A DNA stretch of 5,688 nt from Spirochaetaceae bacterium (GTDB lineage: Bacteria; Spirochaetota; Spirochaetia; Treponematales; Breznakiellaceae), in contig JAITKD010000201.1 of assembly GCA_031278575.1 (NCBI GenBank), forward strand, positions 1 through 5,688, read 5' to 3'. Positions 1 to 5,688 of this stretch are shown one piece after another. Under the pieces are notes generated by a model, which saw nothing but the letters and a program-made list of their open reading frames with translations, was not told the origin of the DNA and did not search any database. Each line of letters starts with the position of its first letter. Position 1 is the stretch's first letter. The translations under genes were made by a program, and so were the position numbers.

Positions 1-2030
1 TGACTGATAAAATCACAGGCCGGGTAATTGGTACATCCGTAAAACTCTTTACCCCGTCCCCGGGTTTTACGGGCCACGATATCCCCACCGCACCGGGGGC
101 ATTTTGCCAGGGGTATGGATTTAGTGTTTTTACATTCCGGAAAACCCGAACAGGCGAGGAAAAAGCCATACCTGCCGAGTTTTTTTACCAGGGGTTTCCC
201 GCATTTTTCACAGGTATAATCGGTTTCTTCGTCTAAGGAACCCTTAAAGGACTCCAGGGTTTTTCCCACCTCGTCCACCTGCTCCTTAAAAGGATAATAG
301 AAATTCCGGATCATGTCCGGCCAACGGAGTTGGCTTTCCTCCACTTCATCGAGTTTATTTTCCATAGACGCGGTAAACCCCGCGTTTACCACATGGGGAA
401 AATACTCCACCAGCATATCGCAGATCATCTTTCCCAGGAGGGTGGGAACCAACTGCTTGTTGGACCGGGTTACATAGTACCGGTCCAGGAGGACCGAGAT
501 AATGGGGGCATAGGTTGAAGGACGGCCGATGCCTTTTTCTTCCAGGGTTTTAACAATGGACGCATCGGTATACCGGGCCGGGCCCTGGGTAAAATGCTGT
601 TCCGGGTAGAATTTATCCACCTTGACCTTATCCCCAATTTTAAGGGAGGGAACCGGATTCTCCTTGTTTTCATTCGCCAAAAGTTTCATAACCTTATAAA
701 AACCCTTTTCGATGATCCGGGTCCCGGCGATACGGAAAATCCCCTCCCCGGCCCGGATATCGGTGCTGACGGTTTTGGTTTTCGCGGGATTCATCTGGCT
801 TGATACGAACCGTTCCCAGATTATCGTATAGAGCCGGAGTTGATCCTTGGTAAGGTATTCTTTTACTTCCTCGGCGGTGTAATTTATATAGGTCGGCCGA
901 ATGGCCTCATGGGCATCCTGGGCTTTCTTCCCCACCGTATATTCCGCGGCCTCTTTCGGCAGATCCTGGGGAAAACGTTCCCCAATCCAGGAACGGACCT
1001 CATCTAAGGCAACCTGAGAGATCCGTACCGAGTCGGTACGCATATAGGTGATAAGCCCCACCCGGGAACTGCCGATATTTACCCCTTCGTAAAGCTGCTG
1101 GGCCACCTGCATGGTTTTTTTGCTGGTAAAGCCCAGCCGATTCGCCGCGGTCTGTTGGAGCTGGGAGGTGGTAAAGGGCGGCTTGGGCCGCACGGTTTTA
1201 TCGGTCTCCCGGATATCGGAAACAAAACAGCCGGCGTTGATTATCTTATCGATAATAACCTCAACTTCATTTTCGTTTTTGAGTTCCGGCTTGTTCCCTT
1301 GCCAGGATACCAGTTGGGCGGTAAACGAAGATTTCCCCACCTTAAAATCCGCCTCCAGGGTCCAGTACTCTTCCGGGACAAAGGACTCGACCTCCTTTTC
1401 CCGTTCACAGATGAGCCTTAGGGCCACCGACTGAACCCGTCCCGCGGAAAGGCCGTTCTTAACCTTCTTCCACAACAGGGGTGAAAGGTTATACCCCACC
1501 AGGCGATCCAGAACCCGCCGGGCTTTTTGGGCATTGACCTTGGACTCGTCAATGACCGAAGGATTAGCCACAGCTTCCTTAATAGCCAAAGGGGTGATTT
1601 CGTTAAAGCTGATCCGCTGAATGGGGACCCGGTCGGTTTTCGCGGTGATGGCATTCCGTAAATGATATGCAATGGCCTCCCCTTCCCGGTCATTATCACT
1701 GGCCAGAAGGACCGAGTCCGCTTTTTTTGCGTCCCCCTGGAGTTCCTTTAAAAGTTTCGCCCTGCCCCGGACGGTGATGTATTCGGGTTCAAAATCATGG
1801 TCCACATCAATGGCCAGCCTGGATTTCGGGAGGTCTATGAGGTGGCCCATGGATGCCTTTACCATATAGGAAGGGCCGAGGTATTTTTCTATGGTTTTAG
1901 CTTTGGCCGGAGATTCCACGATCACCAGGATTTTTTTATCCTTTGCTTTTTTCTCCGCCCGTTTTTTTTCGGCCGTTTTTTTCTTCGTTATTTTTTTTTC
2001 CTGAATTTTTTTCTCGGTTTTTACCGCCAT
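1..2030 (-). CDS. topA: DNA topoisomerase I (type IA), 3' end cut by window
   Basis: This enzyme relaxes negative supercoils by cutting one strand and passing the other through the break. The window shows 676 codons without a stop. The Toprim domain has the metal-binding Glu39 (in VESPAKAKTI) and the acidic triad Asp112, Asp114 and Glu116 in DNDREGEA. The catalytic core carries GRVQS (197-201), the active-site Tyr329 in LITYMRTDS, then HEAIRPT and GRPSTYAPII. Two C4 zinc fingers follow, at Cys607/610/627/633 and Cys644/647/666/672; a third may lie beyond the edge. The ATG at 2030 is chosen because it follows a GAGGA site and no other in-frame start precedes the Toprim strand. It gives an unusual lysine-rich extension of about 33 residues, annotated separately. 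The start lies 13 bp after the dprA stop, so translation is probably coupled. The family assignment is secure; the role of the extension is unknown. Confidence 0.98.
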   Translation of the reverse strand, partial: MAVKTEKKIQEKKITKKKTAEKKRAEKKAKDKKILVIVESPAKAKTIEKYLGPSYMVKASMGHLIDLPKSRLAIDVDHDFEPEYITVRGRAKLLKELQGDAKKADSVLLASDNDREGEAIAYHLRNAITAKTDRVPIQRISFNEITPLAIKEAVANPSVIDESKVNAQKARRVLDRLVGYNLSPLLWKKVKNGLSAGRVQSVALRLICEREKEVESFVPEEYWTLEADFKVGKSSFTAQLVSWQGNKPELKNENEVEVIIDKIINAGCFVSDIRETDKTVRPKPPFTTSQLQQTAANRLGFTSKKTMQVAQQLYEGVNIGSSRVGLITYMRTDSVRISQVALDEVRSWIGERFPQDLPKEAAEYTVGKKAQDAHEAIRPTYINYTAEEVKEYLTKDQLRLYTIIWERFVSSQMNPAKTKTVSTDIRAGEGIFRIAGTRIIEKGFYKVMKLLANENKENPVPSLKIGDKVKVDKFYPEQHFTQGPARYTDASIVKTLEEKGIGRPSTYAPIISVLLDRYYVTRSNKQLVPTLLGKMICDMLVEYFPHVVNAGFTASMENKLDEVEESQLRWPDMIRNFYYPFKEQVDEVGKTLESFKGSLDEETDYTCEKCGKPLVKKLGRYGFFLACSGFPECKNTKSIPLAKCPRCGGDIVARKTRGRGKEFYGCTNYPACDFIS
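1926..2015 (-). repeat. Six 15-bp tandem units encoding an (E/K/D)KKxx pentapeptide repeat at the TopA N-terminus
   Basis: Residues 6-35 of TopA read EKKIQ, EKKIT, KKKTA, EKKRA, EKKAK, DKKIL, six pentapeptides in direct succession. At DNA level each 15-bp unit holds one adenine run on the coding strand: T runs on the plus strand at 1931-1937 (7), 1947-1952 (6), 1962-1969 (8), 1976-1982 (7), 1991-1999 (9) and 2006-2012 (7), starting 14-16 bp apart. The last unit merges with the first Toprim beta strand (ILVIVES). Fifteen of the first 33 residues are lysine. A basic, probably helical DNA-binding tail is inferred. The varied third codons and flanking residues suggest an old repeat or selection on the protein rather than a recent perfect expansion. 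Confidence 0.9.
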
Positions 2031-2036
2031 ATTATT

Positions 2037-2045
2037 TCCATCCTC
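2037..2045 (-). promoter_or_regulatory. Ribosome binding site of topA, overlapping the dprA stop
   Basis: On the minus strand GAGGA lies 10 nt before the topA ATG at 2030, and a second GGA lies closer to it. The dprA stop codon TGA (2046-2044) shares its last two bases with the GAGGA. Ribosomes ending dprA therefore stop on the topA initiation site, which suggests translational coupling. It also supports the ATG at 2030 as the true start, and so translation of the lysine-rich extension. Confidence 0.7.
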
Positions 2046-3006
2046 AAAGCTCAATATTCAACTTCCGGGCCAAAGACGATGCCAGCCTAACCCCGCTTAA
2101 TAACTCCTGGTCCCGGGGAAGCGCTTTCTCCGAAACAATTCCCCATTCCCGTAGGATATCCTCCGCCCCGGAAATCACCTTCGCCCCCTCACCGGCGAGT
2201 TTTCTCGTCCCATCCCCCCGGACGGAACTCATCCCCGATGAAGCGACCCAAAGATCCCTCCCCTGATCCAGGGCAAATTGGGCGGTGATCAAGGCCCCGG
2301 AAGACGCGGGAGCTTCCACAATAACGGTCCCCCGGGCTAAACCGGCAATGATCCGGTTCCGGGCGGGAAAATTCCACTTCATCGGACCGGTCCCCGGGGG
2401 GTATTCGCTGAGGATTACCCCGCCCTGTTCAACAATCCGCCGGGCAAGCGTCCGGTTCGACGCGGGATAAACTTCCTCGGGGCTTGAACCGAGGACCGCC
2501 ACCGTAGGGGCGCCTCCCTCAAGATTCCCCCGATGGGCCACGGCGTCTATCCCCAGGGCAAGCCCGGAAACTACGGGGATCCCCGCGCCGGCCAGGGCTT
2601 TACCGATATCAAAGGCCTGAGAAACCGCGGCAGAAGAAGGCCGCCGGGTTCCAACCACCGCCACCAGGACCTGTTCCGGATCCGGCAAAATACCCCGGTA
2701 AAAAACCAGAGCCGGCGGATCGTACAGTTCCCGGAGCAGGGGGGGGTACCGGGGTGAAACAAAGGATACGCAATCCATCCCCCGGATCCGCATGGTCCGA
2801 ATATCCCTTTCGGCCTGACCCTGAAGATCTTCCCTGTTGACGGAAACCCGGGAGAGTTCCCGTCCAAGAATATCTTCGATTGTCCTTTTAGAAAGTATGG
2901 ATAATCCTTCCTCTTTGTCAAATTCTTGATACAGACGGATCCGTTCTTGGGAGTTTATACCCGGGATCCGTCTAATGATCAAATCCCTTAACCGGCGATC
3001 ATCCAT
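2044..3006 (-). CDS. dprA: DNA-processing protein DprA/Smf
   Basis: DprA binds single-stranded DNA and loads RecA onto it; in competent bacteria it protects incoming DNA. The protein is 320 residues. An N-terminal SAM-like helical part (about 1-50) precedes a Rossmann-type DprA domain (about 113-290). That domain carries VVGTRRPS (117-124), SGLALGID (147-154), the VLGSSPEEVYPASN loop (171-184), FPARNRIIAGL (213-223) and SSGALITA (235-242). The protein ends soon after this domain, with no C-terminal winged helix of the kind seen in longer homologues. The usual VPG turn near 256 is replaced by VASSG. The ATG at 3006 is chosen because it begins the SAM-like part and overlaps the upstream stop by 8 bp. 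A longer in-frame start at 3207 would add residues lying out of frame over the TPR gene. Competence is not implied; many non-competent bacteria keep dprA. Confidence 0.96.
   Translation of the reverse strand: MDDRRLRDLIIRRIPGINSQERIRLYQEFDKEEGLSILSKRTIEDILGRELSRVSVNREDLQGQAERDIRTMRIRGMDCVSFVSPRYPPLLRELYDPPALVFYRGILPDPEQVLVAVVGTRRPSSAAVSQAFDIGKALAGAGIPVVSGLALGIDAVAHRGNLEGGAPTVAVLGSSPEEVYPASNRTLARRIVEQGGVILSEYPPGTGPMKWNFPARNRIIAGLARGTVIVEAPASSGALITAQFALDQGRDLWVASSGMSSVRGDGTRKLAGEGAKVISGAEDILREWGIVSEKALPRDQELLSGVRLASSLARKLNIEL
2739..2746 (-). repeat. C8 homopolymer tract inside dprA
   Basis: The coding strand of dprA has eight consecutive cytosines (eight G on the plus strand), covering the last base of Tyr87, the codons of Pro88 and Pro89, and the first base of Leu90. 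Loss of one C would move translation into the frame that stops at 2571, cutting the protein inside the Rossmann domain. In this copy the gene is in frame. Confidence 0.85.
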
Positions 3007-3745
3007 AATATGAATCCAATATAATTTGCCGGTTGTTTTCCGCCTCAAACCGTTTGGCCGCATCCCGGGAAGTGGTAATGATCCGGTCGTACATATCCAG
3101 GGCGCCCTGATAATTATTAACCATATAGTAGGCCCGGGCCAGGACAAACATGGCGTCCACATCATTCCGGGAAATTTCAAGGTAGCGCAGGAGATGCGGT
3201 ATGGCATCTTCGGGCCGGTTCAGTTCAAAAACATAGAGGACTCCGATACCGTAACGGGGCCGGCCATACCCTTCGTCCAGTTCTATGGCCCGCAGGTAGG
3301 ACATTTCCGAAAGGTCATAGTATTGTTGGACCTTGGCTGTCCCCTCCGGAGGATCAAAGGATGATTTTGCCGCGACAGCCGCGGATAACCCCCGCAGGTA
3401 ATGGAGATAGGCGTCTTCCGGGGTATAATAAACCGCCCGCTCCAGAGCATCCAATGCCTCGTGGTGTAAGCCCCGATCCTGCAGCCGGGTAGCCAGGAGC
3501 TTCCAATACACCCCGGTCTGGGCGGCGTCCCGTATATGCTGTTCAATCAGCTCTTCATACAGCCGGATAGCCTCCCGAAGGTTTTCTATGGTCCGGGGAG
3601 GAGTATCCTGGGGACTGAGTTCTTTGATCCGGGCTATCAGGGAATTCCGGGCCTTGATTTTCTGATAGGTATAGATGCCCCCTATCAGCGAAACCGTGAT
3701 TATCACCACCATAAGGCCTATAAAAAACTCTTTTTTAATCTTCAT
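2999..3745 (-). CDS. Membrane-anchored TPR protein, function unknown
   Basis: I do not recognise a named family. The 248-residue protein starts with a basic stretch (MKIKKE) and one hydrophobic segment at about 7-26. No cysteine lipobox and no clear cleavage site follow, so it is probably an anchor rather than a cleaved signal. The rest looks like helical TPR-type repeats at about 77-110, 111-158 (with an insertion around 127-141), 161-194 and 195-228, with A-L/A-x-x-x-x-x-A/L spacing and TPR-like turns such as YYTPED and NYQGALDMYDRII. Positive charges lie on both sides of the membrane segment, so the side on which the repeats sit is uncertain. The start is supported by GAAGG 6 nt upstream. 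The layout resembles YfgM-like or cytochrome-assembly TPR proteins, but no catalytic motif is visible. Its place between xerD and dprA suggests a scaffold linked to division or envelope work; this is inference only. Confidence 0.9.
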   Translation of the reverse strand: MKIKKEFFIGLMVVIITVSLIGGIYTYQKIKARNSLIARIKELSPQDTPPRTIENLREAIRLYEELIEQHIRDAAQTGVYWKLLATRLQDRGLHHEALDALERAVYYTPEDAYLHYLRGLSAAVAAKSSFDPPEGTAKVQQYYDLSEMSYLRAIELDEGYGRPRYGIGVLYVFELNRPEDAIPHLLRYLEISRNDVDAMFVLARAYYMVNNYQGALDMYDRIITTSRDAAKRFEAENNRQIILDSYYG

Positions 3746-3751
3746 CCTTCA

Positions 3752-3756
3752 CCTTC
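3752..3756 (-). promoter_or_regulatory. Ribosome binding site of the TPR gene
   Basis: GAAGG on the minus strand lies 6 nt before the ATG at 3745, and a second AGG directly abuts the ATG. It is the best-spaced Shine-Dalgarno site in the window. The surrounding 28-bp gap after xerD contains a CCGCGG palindrome but no hairpin plus T-run, so I see no terminator here. Confidence 0.65.
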
Positions 3757-3773
3757 AATTCATATCCCCGCGG

Positions 3774-4682
3774 CTATGTCCGGGATGAATACCCCCGCAG
3801 TTTCGGCATATAATGCCGATAACTTTCCCTGAGCAGGGAAACATCTACATGGGTATAAATCTGGGTCGTGGTAATATCCGCATGCCCCAAAAGTTCCTGT
3901 ACCGACCGGAGATCCGCCCCCCCGGCGAGAAGCTCCGTGGCATAACTATGCCGCAGGGTATGGAGTTTTGAGGGAACCCCCGCAAATACCGCCAGTTTCA
4001 TATAGTTTTTCCATATTCCCTTTCGGGAAAGCCGCCGCCCGGTTTTACTGATAAACAGGGCGGAGGAACGGACTTTACCCGCCAACCGGGGTCTTGAATC
4101 CGTTAAGTACCGTTTAATCCAGAAAGCGGCTTCTTCCCCAAAGGGTACCATCCGCTCCTTGTTCCCCTTCCCCAAGACCCGGACAATTCCTTCGGTAAAA
4201 TAAATATCCTTTGTATCAAGTCCAACAACCTCGGAAACCCGCAGTCCCGCGGAGTAGATAAACTCAAATAAGGCCCGATCCCGCAGCGCGATGGGGTTAT
4301 CCACCGGGATCAACGCAAACAGGCTGTCCACCCGATCCCGGCTCAGTACATCCGGCAGGCGGATTCCCCTTTTAGGAGATTCCAAAACCCGGGCGGGATT
4401 ATCACTGCGGAGCCCCTCATCCGTCACGTACCGGAAAAAGGATCTGAGGACGGAAATCACTTTAGCCACGGATCGGGAATCGAGCCCGTCTTTATCCCTA
4501 CGAAATTGGAGGTATACCGTAAGGACCGAGGTATCCGCCTGTTCGGACAATAACCGCTCTTTTTCCAGCCATTCCAGAAACCGGCGAATCTCAAGTTTAT
4601 AGGTTTCCGCGGTTAAGCGGGACCGGCGCTCCAAGGCGAGAAGCCACGTATAGTACCTATCCAACAGGGTTTGATCATTCAT
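3774..4682 (-). CDS. xerD: Tyrosine recombinase, XerD-like
   Basis: This is a tyrosine site-specific recombinase, expected to resolve chromosome dimers at a dif site together with a partner Xer protein. The protein is 302 residues, the usual Xer length. An N-terminal SAM-like DNA-binding domain (about 1-105) precedes the catalytic domain. All catalytic residues are present: Arg148 (SAGLRVSE), Lys172 (GKGNKER), His241 and Arg244 (HTLRH), His267 (LLGHADI) and the nucleophile Tyr276 (TTTQIYTHV). GADLRSVQELLGHADI, IYTHV and the tail LLRESYRHYMPK are closer to XerD than XerC as I remember the families, but XerC is not excluded. The ATG at 4682 lies 4 bp beyond the ftsZ stop and 11 nt after a GAGG; the longer in-frame start at 4790 would overlap ftsZ by about 100 bp. 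Close packing behind ftsZ implies co-expression with the division machinery. It is unlikely to be a phage integrase: no attachment site or phage gene is nearby. Confidence 0.95.
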   Translation of the reverse strand: MNDQTLLDRYYTWLLALERRSRLTAETYKLEIRRFLEWLEKERLLSEQADTSVLTVYLQFRRDKDGLDSRSVAKVISVLRSFFRYVTDEGLRSDNPARVLESPKRGIRLPDVLSRDRVDSLFALIPVDNPIALRDRALFEFIYSAGLRVSEVVGLDTKDIYFTEGIVRVLGKGNKERMVPFGEEAAFWIKRYLTDSRPRLAGKVRSSALFISKTGRRLSRKGIWKNYMKLAVFAGVPSKLHTLRHSYATELLAGGADLRSVQELLGHADITTTQIYTHVDVSLLRESYRHYMPKLRGYSSRT

Positions 4683-4686
4683 AGAA

Positions 4687-5688
4687 CTATATACCTCGAT
4701 TATCTGTTCCGGTTTTTTCGGACAGATCCTTTCCGCCGGAGTATGTACGATCCCGGAGTATGGTAGGCACATCGAGATCATCCTTCCCATAGTTGTTTCT
4801 GATGGTCAGCCCCGATTGTTTGGATCCCCCTCCGGTTAAGGCCCCCCATTCTTCAAGATCAATGATTTCACCCTTTTTATCCGTTTCAGAATTACGGGCC
4901 TTTGAATTTATCACGGTTTCGTTGTGAAATCCCGTGGCAATTACCGTAACCTGGAGTTTATCCCCAAGCTTGGAATCCAGGGAAGTGCCGTAAATAATCA
5001 GCGCGTCATCATCAGATTTTTCCGTAACAATTTGGGCGACCTCTTCCAATTCAACCAGGGTAAGATTATCGCCCCCCGCGATATTGATGAGAATCCGCTG
5101 GGCTCCTTCCAGGGTGGTGTCTTCCAGAAGGGGGTTGTCAATGGCGTTATTGGCGGCCAGGGAAGCCCGGTTTTCCCCGCTTCCAATACCGATACCCATC
5201 AGGGCATCGCCCTGACCATACATAATGGTCTTAATGTCCGCAAAATCAATATTAACCAGGCCCGTCTCGGTAATCAAATCCGAAATGCCCTGTACCCCCT
5301 GACGGAGGATATCATCGGCGATAAGAAAGGCTTCGGGGATCGTGGTTTTCCGTTCCACCGAACTAAAAAGCCGCTGATTGGGGATAACGATGAGGGTATC
5401 CACCGCTTCCCGCATTTTGGCGATCCCCTCTTCGGCAAGCCGCATCTTATACCGGCCTTCAAAATTGAAAGGTTTGGTAACCACCCCCACGGTCAAGGCC
5501 CCGCATTCCCGGGCAACCTGGGCAATCACCGGGGCCGCCCCGGTTCCCGTACCGCCTCCCATACCGGCGGTAACAAAAACCATATCCGCCCCTTTAACGG
5601 CATTGGCGATTATTTCCCGATCTTCCATGGCCGCCTTTTCCCCAATTTCAGGCTTACCACCGGCTCCAAGCCCGGCGGTGAGCTTCGA
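4687..5688 (-). CDS. ftsZ: Cell division protein FtsZ, 5' end cut by window
   Basis: FtsZ is the tubulin-like GTPase that forms the cytokinetic ring at midcell. The 333 visible residues begin inside the GTPase domain, so roughly the first 60 residues of the family are missing. Visible motifs, numbered in the fragment, are [10 protein letters not shown] (7-16), the tubulin signature GGGTGTG (44-50), the T7 loop NIDFAD (146-151), whose aspartates complete the GTPase site of the next subunit, and the second domain ending near VTVIATGF (247-254). A linker of about 48 residues leads to the conserved C-terminal peptide [11 protein letters not shown] (303-313), which in other bacteria binds FtsA, ZipA or SepF. 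About 20 further polar residues follow before the TAG stop. The ATG at 5628 is an internal methionine, not the start, because the frame stays open and conserved upstream of it. ftsA would be expected just beyond the right edge. Confidence 0.98.
   Translation of the reverse strand, partial: SKLTAGLGAGGKPEIGEKAAMEDREIIANAVKGADMVFVTAGMGGGTGTGAAPVIAQVARECGALTVGVVTKPFNFEGRYKMRLAEEGIAKMREAVDTLIVIPNQRLFSSVERKTTIPEAFLIADDILRQGVQGISDLITETGLVNIDFADIKTIMYGQGDALMGIGIGSGENRASLAANNAIDNPLLEDTTLEGAQRILINIAGGDNLTLVELEEVAQIVTEKSDDDALIIYGTSLDSKLGDKLQVTVIATGFHNETVINSKARNSETDKKGEIIDLEEWGALTGGGSKQSGLTIRNNYGKDDLDVPTILRDRTYSGGKDLSEKTGTDNRGI
4693..4697 (-). promoter_or_regulatory. Ribosome binding site of xerD inside the ftsZ 3' end
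   Basis: GAGGT on the minus strand lies within the last codons of ftsZ, about 10-11 nt before the xerD ATG at 4682. The ftsZ stop (TAG, 4689-4687) lies between the site and the start, an arrangement typical of translational coupling. This supports the short xerD start over the longer in-frame one. Confidence 0.6.

Noticed and set aside
1931..2012. Plus-strand T runs resembling rho-independent terminators.
   Set aside because: No GC-rich hairpin precedes any of them, and they form a regular coding repeat in topA on the other strand.
1931..2012. Phased A-tracts causing intrinsic DNA curvature.
   Set aside because: Curvature adds up when A-tracts repeat near 10-11 bp. Here the period is about 15 bp, so bends would partly cancel. 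The spacing is explained by the pentapeptide repeat.
1797..2090. A plus-strand frame rich in phenylalanine and leucine that looks like a small membrane protein.
   Set aside because: It is the antisense of the lysine-rich topA repeat: AAA and GAA/GAG codons read backwards give Phe-rich sequence. It has no convincing ribosome binding site and lies over the conserved topA start.
3007..3207. A longer DprA reading from an in-frame ATG at 3207.
   Set aside because: The extra 67 residues lie over the TPR gene in another frame and do not look like a DprA N-terminus. The ATG at 3006 begins the SAM-like part and overlaps the upstream stop.
3766..3773. The CCGCGG palindrome between xerD and the TPR gene as an operator or terminator.
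   Set aside because: It is only six bases, has no T run, and such GC-rich palindromes occur many times in this CCGG-rich sequence.
3774..4682. The recombinase as a sign of an integrated mobile element.
   Set aside because: Length and motifs fit housekeeping XerD, the flanking genes are core chromosomal genes, and no direct repeats, tRNA or phage genes are seen.
4683..4790. A longer recombinase reading from an in-frame ATG at 4790.
   Set aside because: It would overlap the conserved FtsZ C-terminal peptide by about 100 bp. Xer proteins normally start close to the first helix seen after the ATG at 4682.

Overview
The window is a gene-dense stretch of bacterial chromosome with every gene on the minus strand. 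In transcription order (right to left) it holds ftsZ (5' end cut by the window edge), a XerD-type tyrosine recombinase, a membrane-anchored TPR protein of unknown function, dprA/smf, and topA (3' end cut by the other edge). Gaps between genes are 28 bp or less and one junction overlaps. I see no terminator or internal promoter, so the five genes are most likely one co-transcribed unit.

The gene set and order (ftsZ followed by a recombinase, dprA and topA) recall the division/topoisomerase neighbourhood I remember from Treponema pallidum, where ftsZ, smf and topA lie close together. Base composition is balanced to slightly GC-rich by eye, with many CGG arginine codons and CCGG-rich sequence. 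That would suit one of the higher-GC treponemes, such as the termite-gut group, better than T. pallidum or T. denticola. This assignment is inference; no rRNA or other marker is present.

Layout: topA 1-2030 (Toprim and catalytic core complete, two of the C-terminal zinc fingers visible); dprA 2044-3006; TPR protein 2999-3745; xerD 3774-4682; ftsZ 4687-5688. There is no stretch over 300 bases without a gene, and no RNA gene, mobile element or CRISPR array.

How the genes fit together: FtsZ builds the division ring, XerD-type recombinases resolve chromosome dimers at the division site, TopA removes negative supercoils, and DprA loads RecA onto single-stranded DNA. The operon therefore groups cytokinesis with chromosome processing. 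The TPR protein is the unexplained member.

The most unusual structure is at the topA 5' end. A 90-bp tandem array of six 15-bp units encodes a lysine-rich pentapeptide repeat (consensus E-K-K-x-x), each unit containing a run of 6-9 adenines, fused in frame ahead of an otherwise ordinary topoisomerase I. A C8 tract inside dprA is a second possible slippage site. The rest is an ordinary housekeeping region, and I found no clear evidence of a new multi-gene system.
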